From Aeromonas dhakensis (GTDB lineage Bacteria > Pseudomonadota > Gammaproteobacteria > Enterobacterales > Aeromonadaceae): 64,000 nt of DNA. Of the stretch, positions 27,591 to 36,816 are shown in pieces; the stretch's first letter is position 1; the number at the start of each line of letters is the position of its first letter. Location of the stretch: assembly GCF_000820305.1 (NCBI RefSeq), contig NZ_CDBH01000069.1:1-64000 (forward strand), in the 5' to 3' direction. The notes under the pieces are model-generated. The model was not told where the DNA came from and did no database searches. It saw nothing but the letters and a program-made list of their open reading frames with translations. The translations under genes and the position numbers were made by a program.

Positions 27591-30500
27591 ATGTCTGCGT
27601 CCACTCTCTCTTCAGATTGTTATGCCCTGCTTGGCGAGCTGCAGTTGCAGCGCACCGCCAGTACCCGCTATTTGCAAGAACAACTGCCATCTGGACAGAC
27701 CCTGCCGGATCGGCTCGGTCAGTTGCAGCAGCAGGGGCTGGTTCGCCAGCGCGGGGAGCAGCAGTGGAGCCTGACGGCAGAGGGAACCCTGGCGTTGATC
27801 CTGGCGGTGCGCCGCGGCGACTGCCCCATGCCGAACTGGGCACGGGTGCCGTCGGTCACCGGTCAGGAGATGGCCCAGGCGCTGGTGCGCGAGCTCTGTC
27901 TGGGGGAGGCCGGGCAAGTGCCCGCTTACTATCTGGCGGCCGACCTGCTGAGTCTGCTCGATCTGCCCGACGCCCAGCTGCTGCTGGCTGGCTCGAGCCC
28001 GCAGTGGCAGCGGTTGCTGATGCAGCACTTCGCCCTGCAGACCCTGCTCGATGCCGAGCCCCAACCGCAGTGGCCGCTCACCCCGCTTGCCCAGTACTGT
28101 GCGCCCGAGCTGGCCGGTCTGACCGAGGGCTTTGCCGCCGAGTGGCAATGGCTCTGCGGCGAGCCGAGCGGGGAAGCGACCACTCACTGGCCCGCCCTGC
28201 AACAGTTGGCGGAGCAGGAAGACGAGCAGCCGCTGGCAGAGCGCCTGCTGGCTGCGCTGGGGGCCTGGCAGGCGTCAGCGGGCGCGACGGGCGCGGGTCA
28301 GTGGCCTGCCACCTTCAGTGCCCTGCTCTGGCTGGGCTGGCTGCAGCAGGCGGATCCCGTGCTGGCCAGCGAGCAGCGCAAGAAGTGGCTGCGCACTTTG
28401 GCCAATCAGTTCCCCCTGCTGGCCGATCTGCTGGGACAGTGGGCAGGGGAGCGCCACGGCCAGGCGGTCGGGCTGTTCGACACCCTGCAACTGCCGCTGG
28501 AGGAGCTCCATTGGGGTTACCTCTGGCTCGATCTCTGTGCGCTGGCCCGGCACGGCGAGCAGAGTCCCCAGGTGGCCATCCTGTACAAGTGGGATCTCTC
28601 CCACGTGCTGGAGGCCGCGCCCCGCCACCGCTTGATGGCCTTCTGCCAGGATCTGCTGCGCCTGCTGCTGGGGCAGGGGGCAGAACGCGCCCCGCTGCAG
28701 CAGCTGCGGGCCGCCGGGCAGGATGAGCAGGGGAGTGCGCCTGAAGATGAGGAGAAGGCTCCCGCCTCGGCCAGCTGGCTCAACTGGCTGCAGGGACTGG
28801 GCCGCTCCAGCGGCGTGCGCAAACCGCAGGAGCGGCTGGTCTGGCTGCTTCACGCCGAAGGGCCCGAGCTCGAGTGCAAGATCCAGAAACAGAGCACCAA
28901 GGGGGAGTGGACCGCCGGTCGCCGGGTCGATCCCGCCCTGCTCTCCACCCAGTACGCCGCCCTGCTCGACGAAGAGGATTGGACGCTGGTGCGCACTCTG
29001 CCGCGCAACATGGGGCGGCTGCCGCGCGAGGTGTGGGCGCCGCTGGCCAATCACTCCCGTTTGTTCAATGCCAGAGGGCAGAAGCTGCAGCTCGCCATCA
29101 CGGCGCCACTGCTGCAGATCGTGGCCACCGAGCAGGGCATGGGGGCCGTATTGAGCCCGGCCGCGGCCGCGCGAGGGGCGCATATACTACCGCTTGCGCA
29201 GGATCTGTGGCAGCTCATCCTCACCCCCCAGGCCCTGCAGGATCGCCTGTCGGCGCTGGAGGCCATTCCCGACCTGCCGGCCGAGGGGCTGGCGGAGCTG
29301 CAACGCACCCTGGATGCCATCCCGGATCTGCCTTGGCACAGCCAGGTGGCGGGGCTGCATGGCAACGCCGAGCTGACGCCCTGGCCCGGTGTGGCCTCGG
29401 TGCAGCTCGACTGGCAGGATGGCCAGCTGGCGGTCAGGTTGGTAACCCGGTTCGAGGAGCTGCCGCCGCTGCCCCTTGGCAAGGGAGAGGCCATCGTGCG
29501 CCAGGGGATCAAGGATGATCACTACTGGCAGCGGGATCTGGCGGCCGAGCGGGGCGAGGCCCAGCTGCTGCGCAACCAGTTGCCCATCGAGCTGCCGGGC
29601 AGCGAATGGCGGCTCGAAGGGGAGCAGGCACTGGCGCTGGTCAACGCCTTGCCGGAGCTGGTGGATGCCGGCGTGGTCATTCACTGGCATCAGGACAGCG
29701 CGCGTTTGAAGAGCCTCGATGAGGCGGCGCTGAGCCTGCGCATCGAGCGGCGTCAGGACTGGTTCCAGGTGGAGGGGGCCCTCTCCCTCGATGAGCACCA
29801 GATCCTCGATTTGCGCTTGATCCTGCGCCAGCTGACGCCGGGCCAGCGCACCGTCCAGCTCGACGAGAAGACCAGCCTGATGCTGAGCGACAAGCTGGTG
29901 GAGCGGCTCACCATGCTGGGGGCCATGCTGGATGACGAGCAACGCATCAACAACAAGCTGGCCTATCCGCTCACCCGTCTGCTCTCCGTCATCACCACCG
30001 AGGGGGATGCCGCCTGGCAGAACCTTCAGCAGGAGTGGCAACAGGAGGTGGCGTGCCCGGACGAGTTGATGGGGCCGCTGCGGGACTATCAGAAGGAGGG
30101 GGTGCGCTGGCTGGCGACCCTGGCCCATCACGGTTTCGGTGCCTGTCTGGCCGATGACATGGGGCTGGGCAAGACATTGCAGGCCCTCATCGTGCTGCGC
30201 ATGCGCCAGCATCTGGGGCCGGCCCTGGTGGTGGTACCCAAGTCAGTGGTCACCAACTGGCAGGAGGAAGTGGCCCGCTTCGCCCCCGAGCTGGAGGTGG
30301 TGGTGTTCGACAACCCCGCCGAGCGGGAGGGGATGGTGCGCGAGGCCAAGGCGGGGCAGATCATCCTGCTCAACTACGGCATGCTCGGCAGCTTGGCGGA
30401 GGCGCTCAAGTCGCGCCGCTGGTCCAGCATGGTGCTGGATGAGGCGCAGCAGATCAAGAACGCCGGTACCCAGCGGGCCAAGCTGCTGTTCCAGCTCGAC

Positions 30501-31430
30501 GGTGATTTTCGGCTCGCCCTCTCCGGCACCCCCATCGAGAACCATCTGGGGGAGCTGTGGAGTCTCTTCACCTTCATCAATCCGGGGCTGCTCGGCAGCC
30601 TCGGCGAGTTCAAGCGCCGCTTTGGCAAAGCGGTCAAGGATCCCCAGCACATGGCGCTGCTGCGGGCGGTGATCAGCCCCTTCATCCTGCGTCGGCTCAA
30701 GCACCAGGTGCTGACCGAGCTGCCGGACAAGACCGAGATCATCCACCACATCAGCCTCTCCCCGGCGGAGCGCCAGCTCTACGAAGCGACCCGGCGCGAA
30801 GTGGTGCAGCAGGTGCAAAGTGCCGATGGTCGCGCCCTGATGCACGTGCTGAGCGGCCTGACCCGGCTGCGCCGGCTCTGCTGCTCGCCCCAGCTGGTGA
30901 TGCCGGAGTGGGCCGAGGCCAGCAGCAAGCTGGACGAGGCGATGGCGCTGCTGGAGGAGGCCATCGACGGCGGTCATCGGGTGCTGGTGTTCAGCCAGTT
31001 CGTCGATCTGCTGAGCCTGCTGCGCACCCGCATCGAGCAGCGGCAGTGGGATTATTGCTATCTGGATGGTGGCTGCTCGGCCAAGGCGCGGCAGGATTCC
31101 ATCCTGCGCTTTCGCCACGAAGCGGTGCCGCTGTTTCTCATCAGCCTCAAGGCGGGGGGCACTGGGCTCAACCTCACCCAGGCCGATACCGTGCTGCACC
31201 TCGACCCCTGGTGGAACCCGGCGGTGGAGGATCAGGCGAGTGACCGGGCCCACCGCATGGGGCAGACCCAGCCGGTCACCGTCTATCGCCTGGTGTGCGA
31301 GCAGACGGTGGAGGAGAAGATTGTCGCCCTGCACGACGAGAAGCGGGCGCTGGCCGATGGCCTGCTGAGCGGCCAGTCGGAAGTGCGCGGGCTGGATGTG
31401 GAGAGCCTGCGGGCCCTGCTGATGAGCTGA
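27591..31430 (+). CDS. SNF2-family DNA-dependent ATPase
   Basis: Very large (1279 residues) Swi2/Snf2-type helicase-like protein. The N-terminal 800 residues are Gln/Leu/Trp-rich without a recognisable nuclease or SWIM zinc motif. The ATPase core begins near residue 825 (LRDYQKEGVRWLATLAHHGF), with Walker A DDMGLGKTLQAL near 853, Walker B LDEAQQIKN near 949, LSGTPIENHLGELWSLF, and the C-terminal helicase half with GGTGLNLTQADTVLHLDPWW and QASDRAHRMGQ near 1215. Such proteins move along or remodel DNA-protein complexes, and relatives occur in transcription recycling and in defence loci. No defence partner lies next to it. The ribosome-binding site before ATG 27591 is weak. A strong terminator follows. 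Confidence 0.85.
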   Translation: MSASTLSSDCYALLGELQLQRTASTRYLQEQLPSGQTLPDRLGQLQQQGLVRQRGEQQWSLTAEGTLALILAVRRGDCPMPNWARVPSVTGQEMAQALVRELCLGEAGQVPAYYLAADLLSLLDLPDAQLLLAGSSPQWQRLLMQHFALQTLLDAEPQPQWPLTPLAQYCAPELAGLTEGFAAEWQWLCGEPSGEATTHWPALQQLAEQEDEQPLAERLLAALGAWQASAGATGAGQWPATFSALLWLGWLQQADPVLASEQRKKWLRTLANQFPLLADLLGQWAGERHGQAVGLFDTLQLPLEELHWGYLWLDLCALARHGEQSPQVAILYKWDLSHVLEAAPRHRLMAFCQDLLRLLLGQGAERAPLQQLRAAGQDEQGSAPEDEEKAPASASWLNWLQGLGRSSGVRKPQERLVWLLHAEGPELECKIQKQSTKGEWTAGRRVDPALLSTQYAALLDEEDWTLVRTLPRNMGRLPREVWAPLANHSRLFNARGQKLQLAITAPLLQIVATEQGMGAVLSPAAAARGAHILPLAQDLWQLILTPQALQDRLSALEAIPDLPAEGLAELQRTLDAIPDLPWHSQVAGLHGNAELTPWPGVASVQLDWQDGQLAVRLVTRFEELPPLPLGKGEAIVRQGIKDDHYWQRDLAAERGEAQLLRNQLPIELPGSEWRLEGEQALALVNALPELVDAGVVIHWHQDSARLKSLDEAALSLRIERRQDWFQVEGALSLDEHQILDLRLILRQLTPGQRTVQLDEKTSLMLSDKLVERLTMLGAMLDDEQRINNKLAYPLTRLLSVITTEGDAAWQNLQQEWQQEVACPDELMGPLRDYQKEGVRWLATLAHHGFGACLADDMGLGKTLQALIVLRMRQHLGPALVVVPKSVVTNWQEEVARFAPELEVVVFDNPAEREGMVREAKAGQIILLNYGMLGSLAEALKSRRWSSMVLDEAQQIKNAGTQRAKLLFQLDGDFRLALSGTPIENHLGELWSLFTFINPGLLGSLGEFKRRFGKAVKDPQHMALLRAVISPFILRRLKHQVLTELPDKTEIIHHISLSPAERQLYEATRREVVQQVQSADGRALMHVLSGLTRLRRLCCSPQLVMPEWAEASSKLDEAMALLEEAIDGGHRVLVFSQFVDLLSLLRTRIEQRQWDYCYLDGGCSAKARQDSILRFRHEAVPLFLISLKAGGTGLNLTQADTVLHLDPWWNPAVEDQASDRAHRMGQTQPVTVYRLVCEQTVEEKIVALHDEKRALADGLLSGQSEVRGLDVESLRALLMS

Positions 31431-31453
31431 CGAGGGGCTGACACGGCGCAAGA

Positions 31454-31492
31454 AACAAGGGGGAGCATCCTGTGATGCTCCCCCTTGTTGTT
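31454..31492 (+). terminator. Strong rho-independent terminator between convergent genes
   Basis: Perfect 16-base arms (AACAAGGGGGAGCATC and its complement) around a 4-base loop at 31470-31473. It sits between the convergent SNF2 ATPase and tus genes. Confidence 0.85.
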
Positions 31493-31544
31493 GGGTGATA
31501 CGGGCGGTGAGCTGAGTGGGTTGTGCCTGGTGGGCAAGGCCCCT

Positions 31545-32438
31545 TTACCCCTGATAAAGGTAGAGGTGGAGTCGCTCTATGACGGGCTCGCCGCCAATCT
31601 TGCGATCCCGCCTGGCCTGGCGCAGCTTGGGCGGGTAGTGTCCCAGATGGGTGACGGCCGGCTGGCTGTCCGCGCAGAGCAACAGAGGCAGGCTTGCCTT
31701 GATCTGCTGCTTGCGGGGCTCCCGATCCAGCCAGAGCAGGTTGATCATGGGGTGGGTCTTGACCGGGCGGCGGATCCGAAGCTCTGCATCCGCCGGCAGG
31801 CGGCGGATATCGTAAACTTCCTGATCCACCATCTTGCTCCACTCCTCGTTGTCCGACAGCGCCGGGACATAGCGGCGGCTGCGCTCCAGCATCTCCAGCA
31901 CCTGCTCGCGGCTGAGGCGGTTGATGCTCTGCTTGTCGGCCCAGGTAAAGCCCAGCGAATGCAGGTCACCCTCCAGCAGGGTCAGCTTGCGATAGACCTG
32001 CAGGGTGATGACCCCGGGCAGCGCCCTGTGCACCAGCTCGAACTTCTCGTCCCGGCTGCCCGCCTGCTGTACCTGGGCCTTGAAGGTGAGCTTGCACTCA
32101 TTGATCTCGTCGATCAGCGGTCGCAGCAGCGGGGCGCTGGCGGCGGGCAGGCGCAGCCAGCCCGGCAGGCGATGGGTGGCCTTGGTGGAGCAGCCGGCGC
32201 GGGCACTGTGATCCCGATAGGCGGCCAGGGTGGCGGCCAGCGCCTCTTCACCATCGAGGTAGCCCACCGTGATGGTGTCGATGGGCTCGTGCTCCTCTCC
32301 CTGCGCGACGGCGGGCAGGGGATAGACGTGGGCTTCCAGCAGCTCCAGCTGCGTCAATTGATCCGCCAGCCTGGCCAGCGCCTCTTCGAGCCGCTCCATC
32401 TGTTGGCGCAAGGCGGCGGTGGGGGTGAATGTCTCCAT
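31545..32438 (-). CDS. tus: Replication terminus site-binding protein
   Basis: Tus binds Ter sites and blocks replication forks from one side. The 297-residue protein follows E. coli Tus over its length: LPGVITLQVYRKLTLL, LGFTWADKQSINRLSREQVL, the core DNA-binding strand RIRRPVKTHPMINLLW and the C-terminal VIERLHLYLY. Start choice: METFTP (32438) with AGG 8 bases upstream is preferred over MPMETF (32444); the frame also extends further without homology. It is convergent with the SNF2 gene. Presence suggests a Tus-Ter fork trap in this organism and a position towards the terminus half of the chromosome. I did not find a site matching the E. coli Ter core next to the gene. Confidence 0.9.
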   Translation of the reverse strand: METFTPTAALRQQMERLEEALARLADQLTQLELLEAHVYPLPAVAQGEEHEPIDTITVGYLDGEEALAATLAAYRDHSARAGCSTKATHRLPGWLRLPAASAPLLRPLIDEINECKLTFKAQVQQAGSRDEKFELVHRALPGVITLQVYRKLTLLEGDLHSLGFTWADKQSINRLSREQVLEMLERSRRYVPALSDNEEWSKMVDQEVYDIRRLPADAELRIRRPVKTHPMINLLWLDREPRKQQIKASLPLLLCADSQPAVTHLGHYPPKLRQARRDRKIGGEPVIERLHLYLYQG

Positions 32439-32942
32439 CGGCATATCCTGTGTCGCCCTTGCCGGCCTATGGGGTGGGAAACGGCAAGGCGGTAAAGGTA
32501 CTGTATAAATAACCATATCAGCCCTGTGTATGCGTGCCAAGTGGGAGCAAGAGGCGGGCAAGGCGATGGGTCACTGGAAGGTAACTGTGGTGTATCAGTG
32601 TGTTAATTGAAGATCAATGAAAGATCTCTTCATTAACAACTGAATGTAAACAGCCGGTTGACCCTGCTTTTTGCCAAGGACGGGAGTGCATAGCCAGCAG
32701 AGGAAACTGCATAGTTAGAAGGGAGCCATGCAGGAGAATATGCTGCAGCCTTTCATCAGGCCCAGAAAAGGTTTGTTAGTCTTTTATAATCAGTATCTTA
32801 TGATTGTCTCGCCGCGGACATCAACCATTAGTTTTACTAATGTCTGCTATCAAAATTCGTCAATTGAGTCGGCCATACCCCCTGACTAAGCTTTGCGCAA
32901 CAAATTTGCACCCGCGCAGACACCCTACAGAGGAGCCATATC
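32439..32942. other. Intergenic region between tus and the DUF1127 gene
   Basis: About 500 bases, divergent promoters expected. It holds a stem-loop at 32602-32637, a TATAAT at 32785-32790 as a candidate -10 for the DUF1127 gene, and a 7-base inverted repeat CATTAGT-TTT-ACTAATG at 32826-32842 downstream of that -10. No convincing gene or E. coli-type Ter site seen. Confidence 0.5.
32602..32637. repeat. Imperfect stem-loop
   Basis: Outer arms GTTAAT and ATTAAC enclose inner arms GAAGATC and GATCTCTTC with small bulges and a 7-base loop (AATGAAA). No T-run follows on either strand, so it is not a standard terminator; role unknown. Confidence 0.5.
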
Positions 32943-33152
32943 ATGGCCAACATGACTTATACCGCCGCCGGTTACCAGCATTCCAGCCAACTGAATCTGG
33001 TTGCTCGCGTCAAAATGACCGTACTGACCTGGCTGGAACGCAGCCGCAGCCGTCGCCAGCTCTCCGAGCTGCCCGAATACCTGCTCAAGGACATCGGTCT
33101 GAACGAAGCCGATCGTTATCAAGAGACCACCAAGCCGTTCTGGCGTGGTTGA
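32943..33152 (+). CDS. DUF1127 micro-protein
   Basis: Small basic protein of 69 residues with the DUF1127 core WLERSRSRRQLSELPEYLLKDIGL followed by NEADRYQE (core quoted across two pieces). Short DUF1127 proteins in other bacteria bind RNA or affect phosphate and carbon metabolism regulation, but the role here is unknown. It has a good AGAGGAG ribosome-binding site before ATG 32943 and a long upstream untranslated region. It stands alone. Confidence 0.88.
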   Translation: MANMTYTAAGYQHSSQLNLVARVKMTVLTWLERSRSRRQLSELPEYLLKDIGLNEADRYQETTKPFWRG

Positions 33153-33435
33153 TCTGCCGGGCAAGGATGCCTCGTTTTTTTGCTGATCCACGGTCGCAAA
33201 CCGCCACCGTCACGGGTTGATGGATTGCCCTGTTCATCAGCTGCTTCACGCTGATCGCTTTACCCCATTTCTTTCCTCGCGGCTCTGTGCCAATTTCTCT
33301 CTGTTCCCCACGCCCCGATCCTGCTCCCGCTCAAACTTGTAACATTACTGTTTGAATTTGTTTAAAAATTGATTTTAAGCCGAAGCGCCTTGCGTATAAT
33401 CCGCCCATAGCGTTCCTGACAAAAGGGTGAGATGG
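33153..33435 (+). other. Intergenic region with candidate astE promoter
   Basis: About 280 bases. A short GGCA/TGCC hairpin followed by a T-run (33162-33181) may end the DUF1127 transcript. TATAAT at 33395-33400 is a candidate -10 for astE; the -35 match is poor. Confidence 0.45.
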
Positions 33436-34461
33436 ATGATTCCCCAGCATGACTTTTTGGCCCTGACCCGCCGCCACGAGTGGCAGCTTGAGCCCTTTTC
33501 CTATGCGTTGGCCAATGGCGACAGGGTGAGTGTCTGGGATACCGGCGTGCTCTGCCTCGAGCCCGCCTCCGGGGCCGGTGATCAACCCGGTGGGCGCAAG
33601 GATATCGTGCTCTCCTGCGGCGTCCACGGCAACGAAACCGCGCCCATCGAGATCTGCAACCAGCTGCTGACCCGCCTGCTCTGCGGTGAGCTCAAGGCTC
33701 GCCATCGGGTACTGTTCCTGTTCGGCAACCCGGCAGCCATGAACCTGGGTGTGCGGGAAGTGGAGGAGAACATGAACCGGCTCTTCTCCGGCGCCCACAG
33801 CAAGGGGGAGGGGCTGTGCAACCAGGAGCGGATCCGCGCCATGCGCCTCGAGCAGTATGTGAGCCGCTTCTTTGCCGACGAGGGGAGGCCTCGCTACCAC
33901 TACGATCTGCACACCGCCATTCGCGGCTCGCGCCACGAGAAGTTTGCCGTCTACCCCTTCCCCCACGAGCGGCCTCACTGCAAGGAGCAGGTACAGTTTC
34001 TCGGTGCCTGCGGCGTGCGCACCATTCTGCTCTCCAGCGGCCCCACCACCACCTTCAGCTATTACAGCTCCCATCGCCATGGCGCTCACGCCTTCACGGT
34101 GGAGCTGGGCAAGGTGCGCCCGTTTGGCGAGAACGACATGACCCGTTTCATCGAAACCCGGCAGGCGCTGCAGGATCTGGTGACCCGGGATGAGGTGGAG
34201 CTGGAGCCCTGGCGAGCGGATGACTTCACCATCTTTGCCATCGATCGGGTGATCAACAAACGCTCGGAGCAGTTTCGTTTCCTGTTTGCCAGCGATGTGG
34301 ACAATTTCACCGAATTTCCCCAGGGTTTCGTGCTGGCCGAGGATGGCGAACTGCGCTACACGGTAGAGAAACCGCGGGAGGCGGTGGTGTTCCCCAACGC
34401 CAACGTGGCCATCGGCCAGCGCACCGTGTTGCTGGTGGTGCCGACCCGGCTGTGGGAGTAA
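33436..34461 (+). CDS. astE: Succinylglutamate desuccinylase
   Basis: Zinc enzyme that hydrolyses N-succinyl-L-glutamate to succinate and glutamate, the last step of the arginine succinyltransferase (AST) pathway. The 341-residue protein carries the zinc ligands in SCGVHGNETAP and the later His of YDLHTAIRGS, plus FGNPAAMNLGVREVEENMNR (partly quoted) and the catalytic-region glutamate in FTVELGKVRPFGEND. GTG 33427 is an alternative start; ATG 33436 has GGGTGAG at proper distance. It is not accompanied by astCADB here, so the rest of the pathway would be elsewhere. Confidence 0.93.
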   Translation: MIPQHDFLALTRRHEWQLEPFSYALANGDRVSVWDTGVLCLEPASGAGDQPGGRKDIVLSCGVHGNETAPIEICNQLLTRLLCGELKARHRVLFLFGNPAAMNLGVREVEENMNRLFSGAHSKGEGLCNQERIRAMRLEQYVSRFFADEGRPRYHYDLHTAIRGSRHEKFAVYPFPHERPHCKEQVQFLGACGVRTILLSSGPTTTFSYYSSHRHGAHAFTVELGKVRPFGENDMTRFIETRQALQDLVTRDEVELEPWRADDFTIFAIDRVINKRSEQFRFLFASDVDNFTEFPQGFVLAEDGELRYTVEKPREAVVFPNANVAIGQRTVLLVVPTRLWE

Positions 34462-34555
34462 CCCGGCGCTACCCCGGATGACAATCTCAGGCTGCCGCCG
34501 GCCTTGCCGGCCGTGCAGCTCGGTGCGGGAGCCCCTGGTGCTCCCGTCCCGCCCT

Positions 34556-34592
34556 GACAGGGAGCCCGACATGGCTCCCTGTTTTGTTTTCT
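34556..34592 (+). terminator. Rho-independent terminator after astE
   Basis: Stem ACAGGGAGCC / GGCTCCCTGT with a 6-base loop, followed by TTTGTTTTCTTT. Confidence 0.82.
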
Positions 34593-34741
34593 TTCAGCCG
34601 AAAAATCCAGCTTCTTTCTGAAATTAAAGAAGTTTCTACTGGTCTTACCTGGCTAAATCTCATTGCCCTTTGGTTAACAATCTATTTACATTCAAAGGGT
34701 CACCTCATGGTGGTGACGTTGACAACGGCAAGGAGCCAGTT

Positions 34742-35833
34742 ATGACCCATGTCGACATCCCTTTCCTTCGTTACCTCGATGAGGAAGGGCGCCCGGTCGC
34801 CACACTACCGACCTGGCTGGACAAGGCGATGCTGCACACCTTCTACCGAAACATGGTGATGGTGCGCAGTTATGACAAGAAAGCGATCGCGCTGCAGCGA
34901 ACCGGCAAGCTCGGCACGTTTCCCTCCCATTTGGGGGCCGAAGCGGTCGGAATAGGAGTCGGGCTCGCCATGCAGCCGCAGGATGTCTACGTGCCCTACT
35001 ACCGGGACATGCCCACCCTCTATGTGCGAGGCGTGCCCATGGAGAAAAACCTGCAGTACTGGGGGGGGGACGAGCGCGGCAGCGTCTTTTACAAGGTCGA
35101 CGGTGAACTCTCCGAGGATCTGCCCATCTGCGTGCCCATCGCCACCCAGATCACCCATGCCGCCGGCATCGCCGCGGCCTTCAAACTGCGCAATCAACCC
35201 AAGGTCGCCGTGGTGACCATCGGCGATGGTGGCACCTCCAAGGGGGACTTCCTGGAGGGGCTCAACTGTGCCGGCGTATGGCACCTGCCCATGGTGATGA
35301 TCATCAACAACAACCAGTGGGCCATCTCGGTGCCGCGCAAGCTGCAGTCGAGCGCCCCCACCTTGGCCCAGAAGGGGATAGGGGCCGGCGTGCGCAGCAT
35401 CCAGGTGGACGGCAACGACGTGGTCGCCGTTTATGAGGCCACCCGCAGCGCCGTCGAACGCGCCCGCAGCGGCAAGGGGCCGACCCTGATCGAAGCGGTC
35501 AGTTACCGGCTGGGGGATCACACCACGGCCGACGATGCGACCCGCTATCGGGAGGCGGCCGAGGTGGAAGCCGCCTGGGCCAAGGAGCCGGTCAAGCGGC
35601 TGCGTCAGTTCATGTTTGAACAAGGCTGGTGGGACGAGCAGCAGGAGCAGGCACTGCTGGCCGAGGCGGCCCGCGAGGTCGAGCGCGCCGTGGCCGTCTA
35701 TGAAGGAACCGCGGCGCAGGCCCCGGAAACCCTGCTCGACTATCAGTTTGCCGAGTTGCCGAAGGATTACCGCACGCAGCGCCAGCGCATCATCGCCAAA
35801 GGCATGCAGCAGCACAGCGGGGAGGAAGCATGA
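34742..35833 (+). CDS. pdhA: 2-oxoacid dehydrogenase E1 component, alpha subunit (PdhA-type)
   Basis: Thiamine-diphosphate-dependent decarboxylase subunit, 363 residues, of the heterotetrameric E1 type found in Gram-positive pyruvate and in branched-chain 2-oxoacid dehydrogenases. The ThDP motif runs from IGDGGTSKGDFLEGLN (residues about 160-175) to MIINNNQWAIS. The phosphorylation-loop-like region YRLGDHTTADDATRY is present. Start ATG 34742 follows AGGAGCC; the longer frame begins within AT-rich leader. First of three overlapping genes (E1 alpha, E1 beta, E2). Whether pyruvate or branched-chain 2-oxoacids are the substrate cannot be decided from sequence. Confidence 0.85.
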   Translation: MTHVDIPFLRYLDEEGRPVATLPTWLDKAMLHTFYRNMVMVRSYDKKAIALQRTGKLGTFPSHLGAEAVGIGVGLAMQPQDVYVPYYRDMPTLYVRGVPMEKNLQYWGGDERGSVFYKVDGELSEDLPICVPIATQITHAAGIAAAFKLRNQPKVAVVTIGDGGTSKGDFLEGLNCAGVWHLPMVMIINNNQWAISVPRKLQSSAPTLAQKGIGAGVRSIQVDGNDVVAVYEATRSAVERARSGKGPTLIEAVSYRLGDHTTADDATRYREAAEVEAAWAKEPVKRLRQFMFEQGWWDEQQEQALLAEAAREVERAVAVYEGTAAQAPETLLDYQFAELPKDYRTQRQRIIAKGMQQHSGEEA

Positions 35834-36816
35834 GTGATATGACGTTGCTCGAGGCCGTCAATCTGGCGTTGCATCACGAGATGGAACGGGACCCGGATGT
35901 GGTGGTGCTCGGCGAGGATGTGGGGGTCAACGGCGGGGTGTTTCGCGCCACCGTGGGCCTGCGCGACAAGTTCGGCTTCAAGCGGGTGATCGACACGCCG
36001 CTGGCCGAGGGGCTGATCGCCGGGGTGGCGGTCGGCATGGCCACTCAGGGGCTCAAACCCGTGGCCGAATTCCAGTTTCAGGGGTTCATCTTCCCGGGCA
36101 TGGAGCAGATCATCTGCCAGGCGGCGCGGATGCGTAACCGCACCCGGGGCCGCATCACCTGTCCCATCGTCTACCGCTCCCCCTATGGCGCCGGTATTCA
36201 CTCCCCCGAACACCACAGCGAGAGTGTGGAAGCCCTGTTCGCCCATATTCCCGGGCTGCGGGTGGTGATCCCTTCCAGCCCGAAACGGGCATATGGCCTG
36301 CTGTTGTCGGCTATCCGTGACCCGGATCCCGTGATGTTCTTCGAGCCCGATCGCATCTATCGCTCCATGAAATCCGACGTGGTGGATGACGGCATCGGCC
36401 TGCCGCTGGATGTCTGCTTCACCCTGCGTCCCGGCCGCGACCTCACGGTCGTCGCCTGGGGGGCCTGCATCCAGGAGGTGATGCGGGCAGCGAACCTGCT
36501 GGCGGAGCAGGATATCCAGTGCGAGGTGCTGGATCTGGCCACCATCAAGCCGTTGGACATGGAGAGCATACTGGCATCAGTGCGCAAGACCGGTCGCCTG
36601 TTGGTGGTGCACGAGGCGTGCGGCAGCTTCGGGGTCGGTGCCGAAATCGTGGCACGGGTCACCGAGGAGGCGCTCACCTCCCTCAAGGCACCGCCCAGAC
36701 GGCTTACCGGGGTGGACGCCGCCGTCCCCTACTACCGCAACGAAGAGTATTACCTCATCACCGAGCAGGACATTGCCGATGCGGCTCATCAGCTGATGGA
36801 GAACCAGTGGCTATGA
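35830..36816 (+). CDS. pdhB: 2-oxoacid dehydrogenase E1 component, beta subunit
   Basis: Transketolase-like beta subunit, 328 residues, completing the E1 heterotetramer and contributing to ThDP binding (VVVLGEDVGVNGGVFRAT, with the ThDP-activating Glu in GEDVG). Other landmarks are DTPLAEGLIAGVAVGMA, SPYGAGIHSPEHHSES and the C-terminal EACGSFGVGAEIVA. Start overlaps the alpha-subunit stop by 4 bases; its own stop overlaps the E2 start by 4, so the three subunits are translationally coupled. Confidence 0.9.
   Translation: MSDMTLLEAVNLALHHEMERDPDVVVLGEDVGVNGGVFRATVGLRDKFGFKRVIDTPLAEGLIAGVAVGMATQGLKPVAEFQFQGFIFPGMEQIICQAARMRNRTRGRITCPIVYRSPYGAGIHSPEHHSESVEALFAHIPGLRVVIPSSPKRAYGLLLSAIRDPDPVMFFEPDRIYRSMKSDVVDDGIGLPLDVCFTLRPGRDLTVVAWGACIQEVMRAANLLAEQDIQCEVLDLATIKPLDMESILASVRKTGRLLVVHEACGSFGVGAEIVARVTEEALTSLKAPPRRLTGVDAAVPYYRNEEYYLITEQDIADAAHQLMENQWL

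Noticed and set aside
33330..33350. TTGTAAC near the tus region as a possible Ter site
   Set aside because: Only the TTGTAAC part agrees; the bases on both sides do not follow the E. coli Ter consensus.
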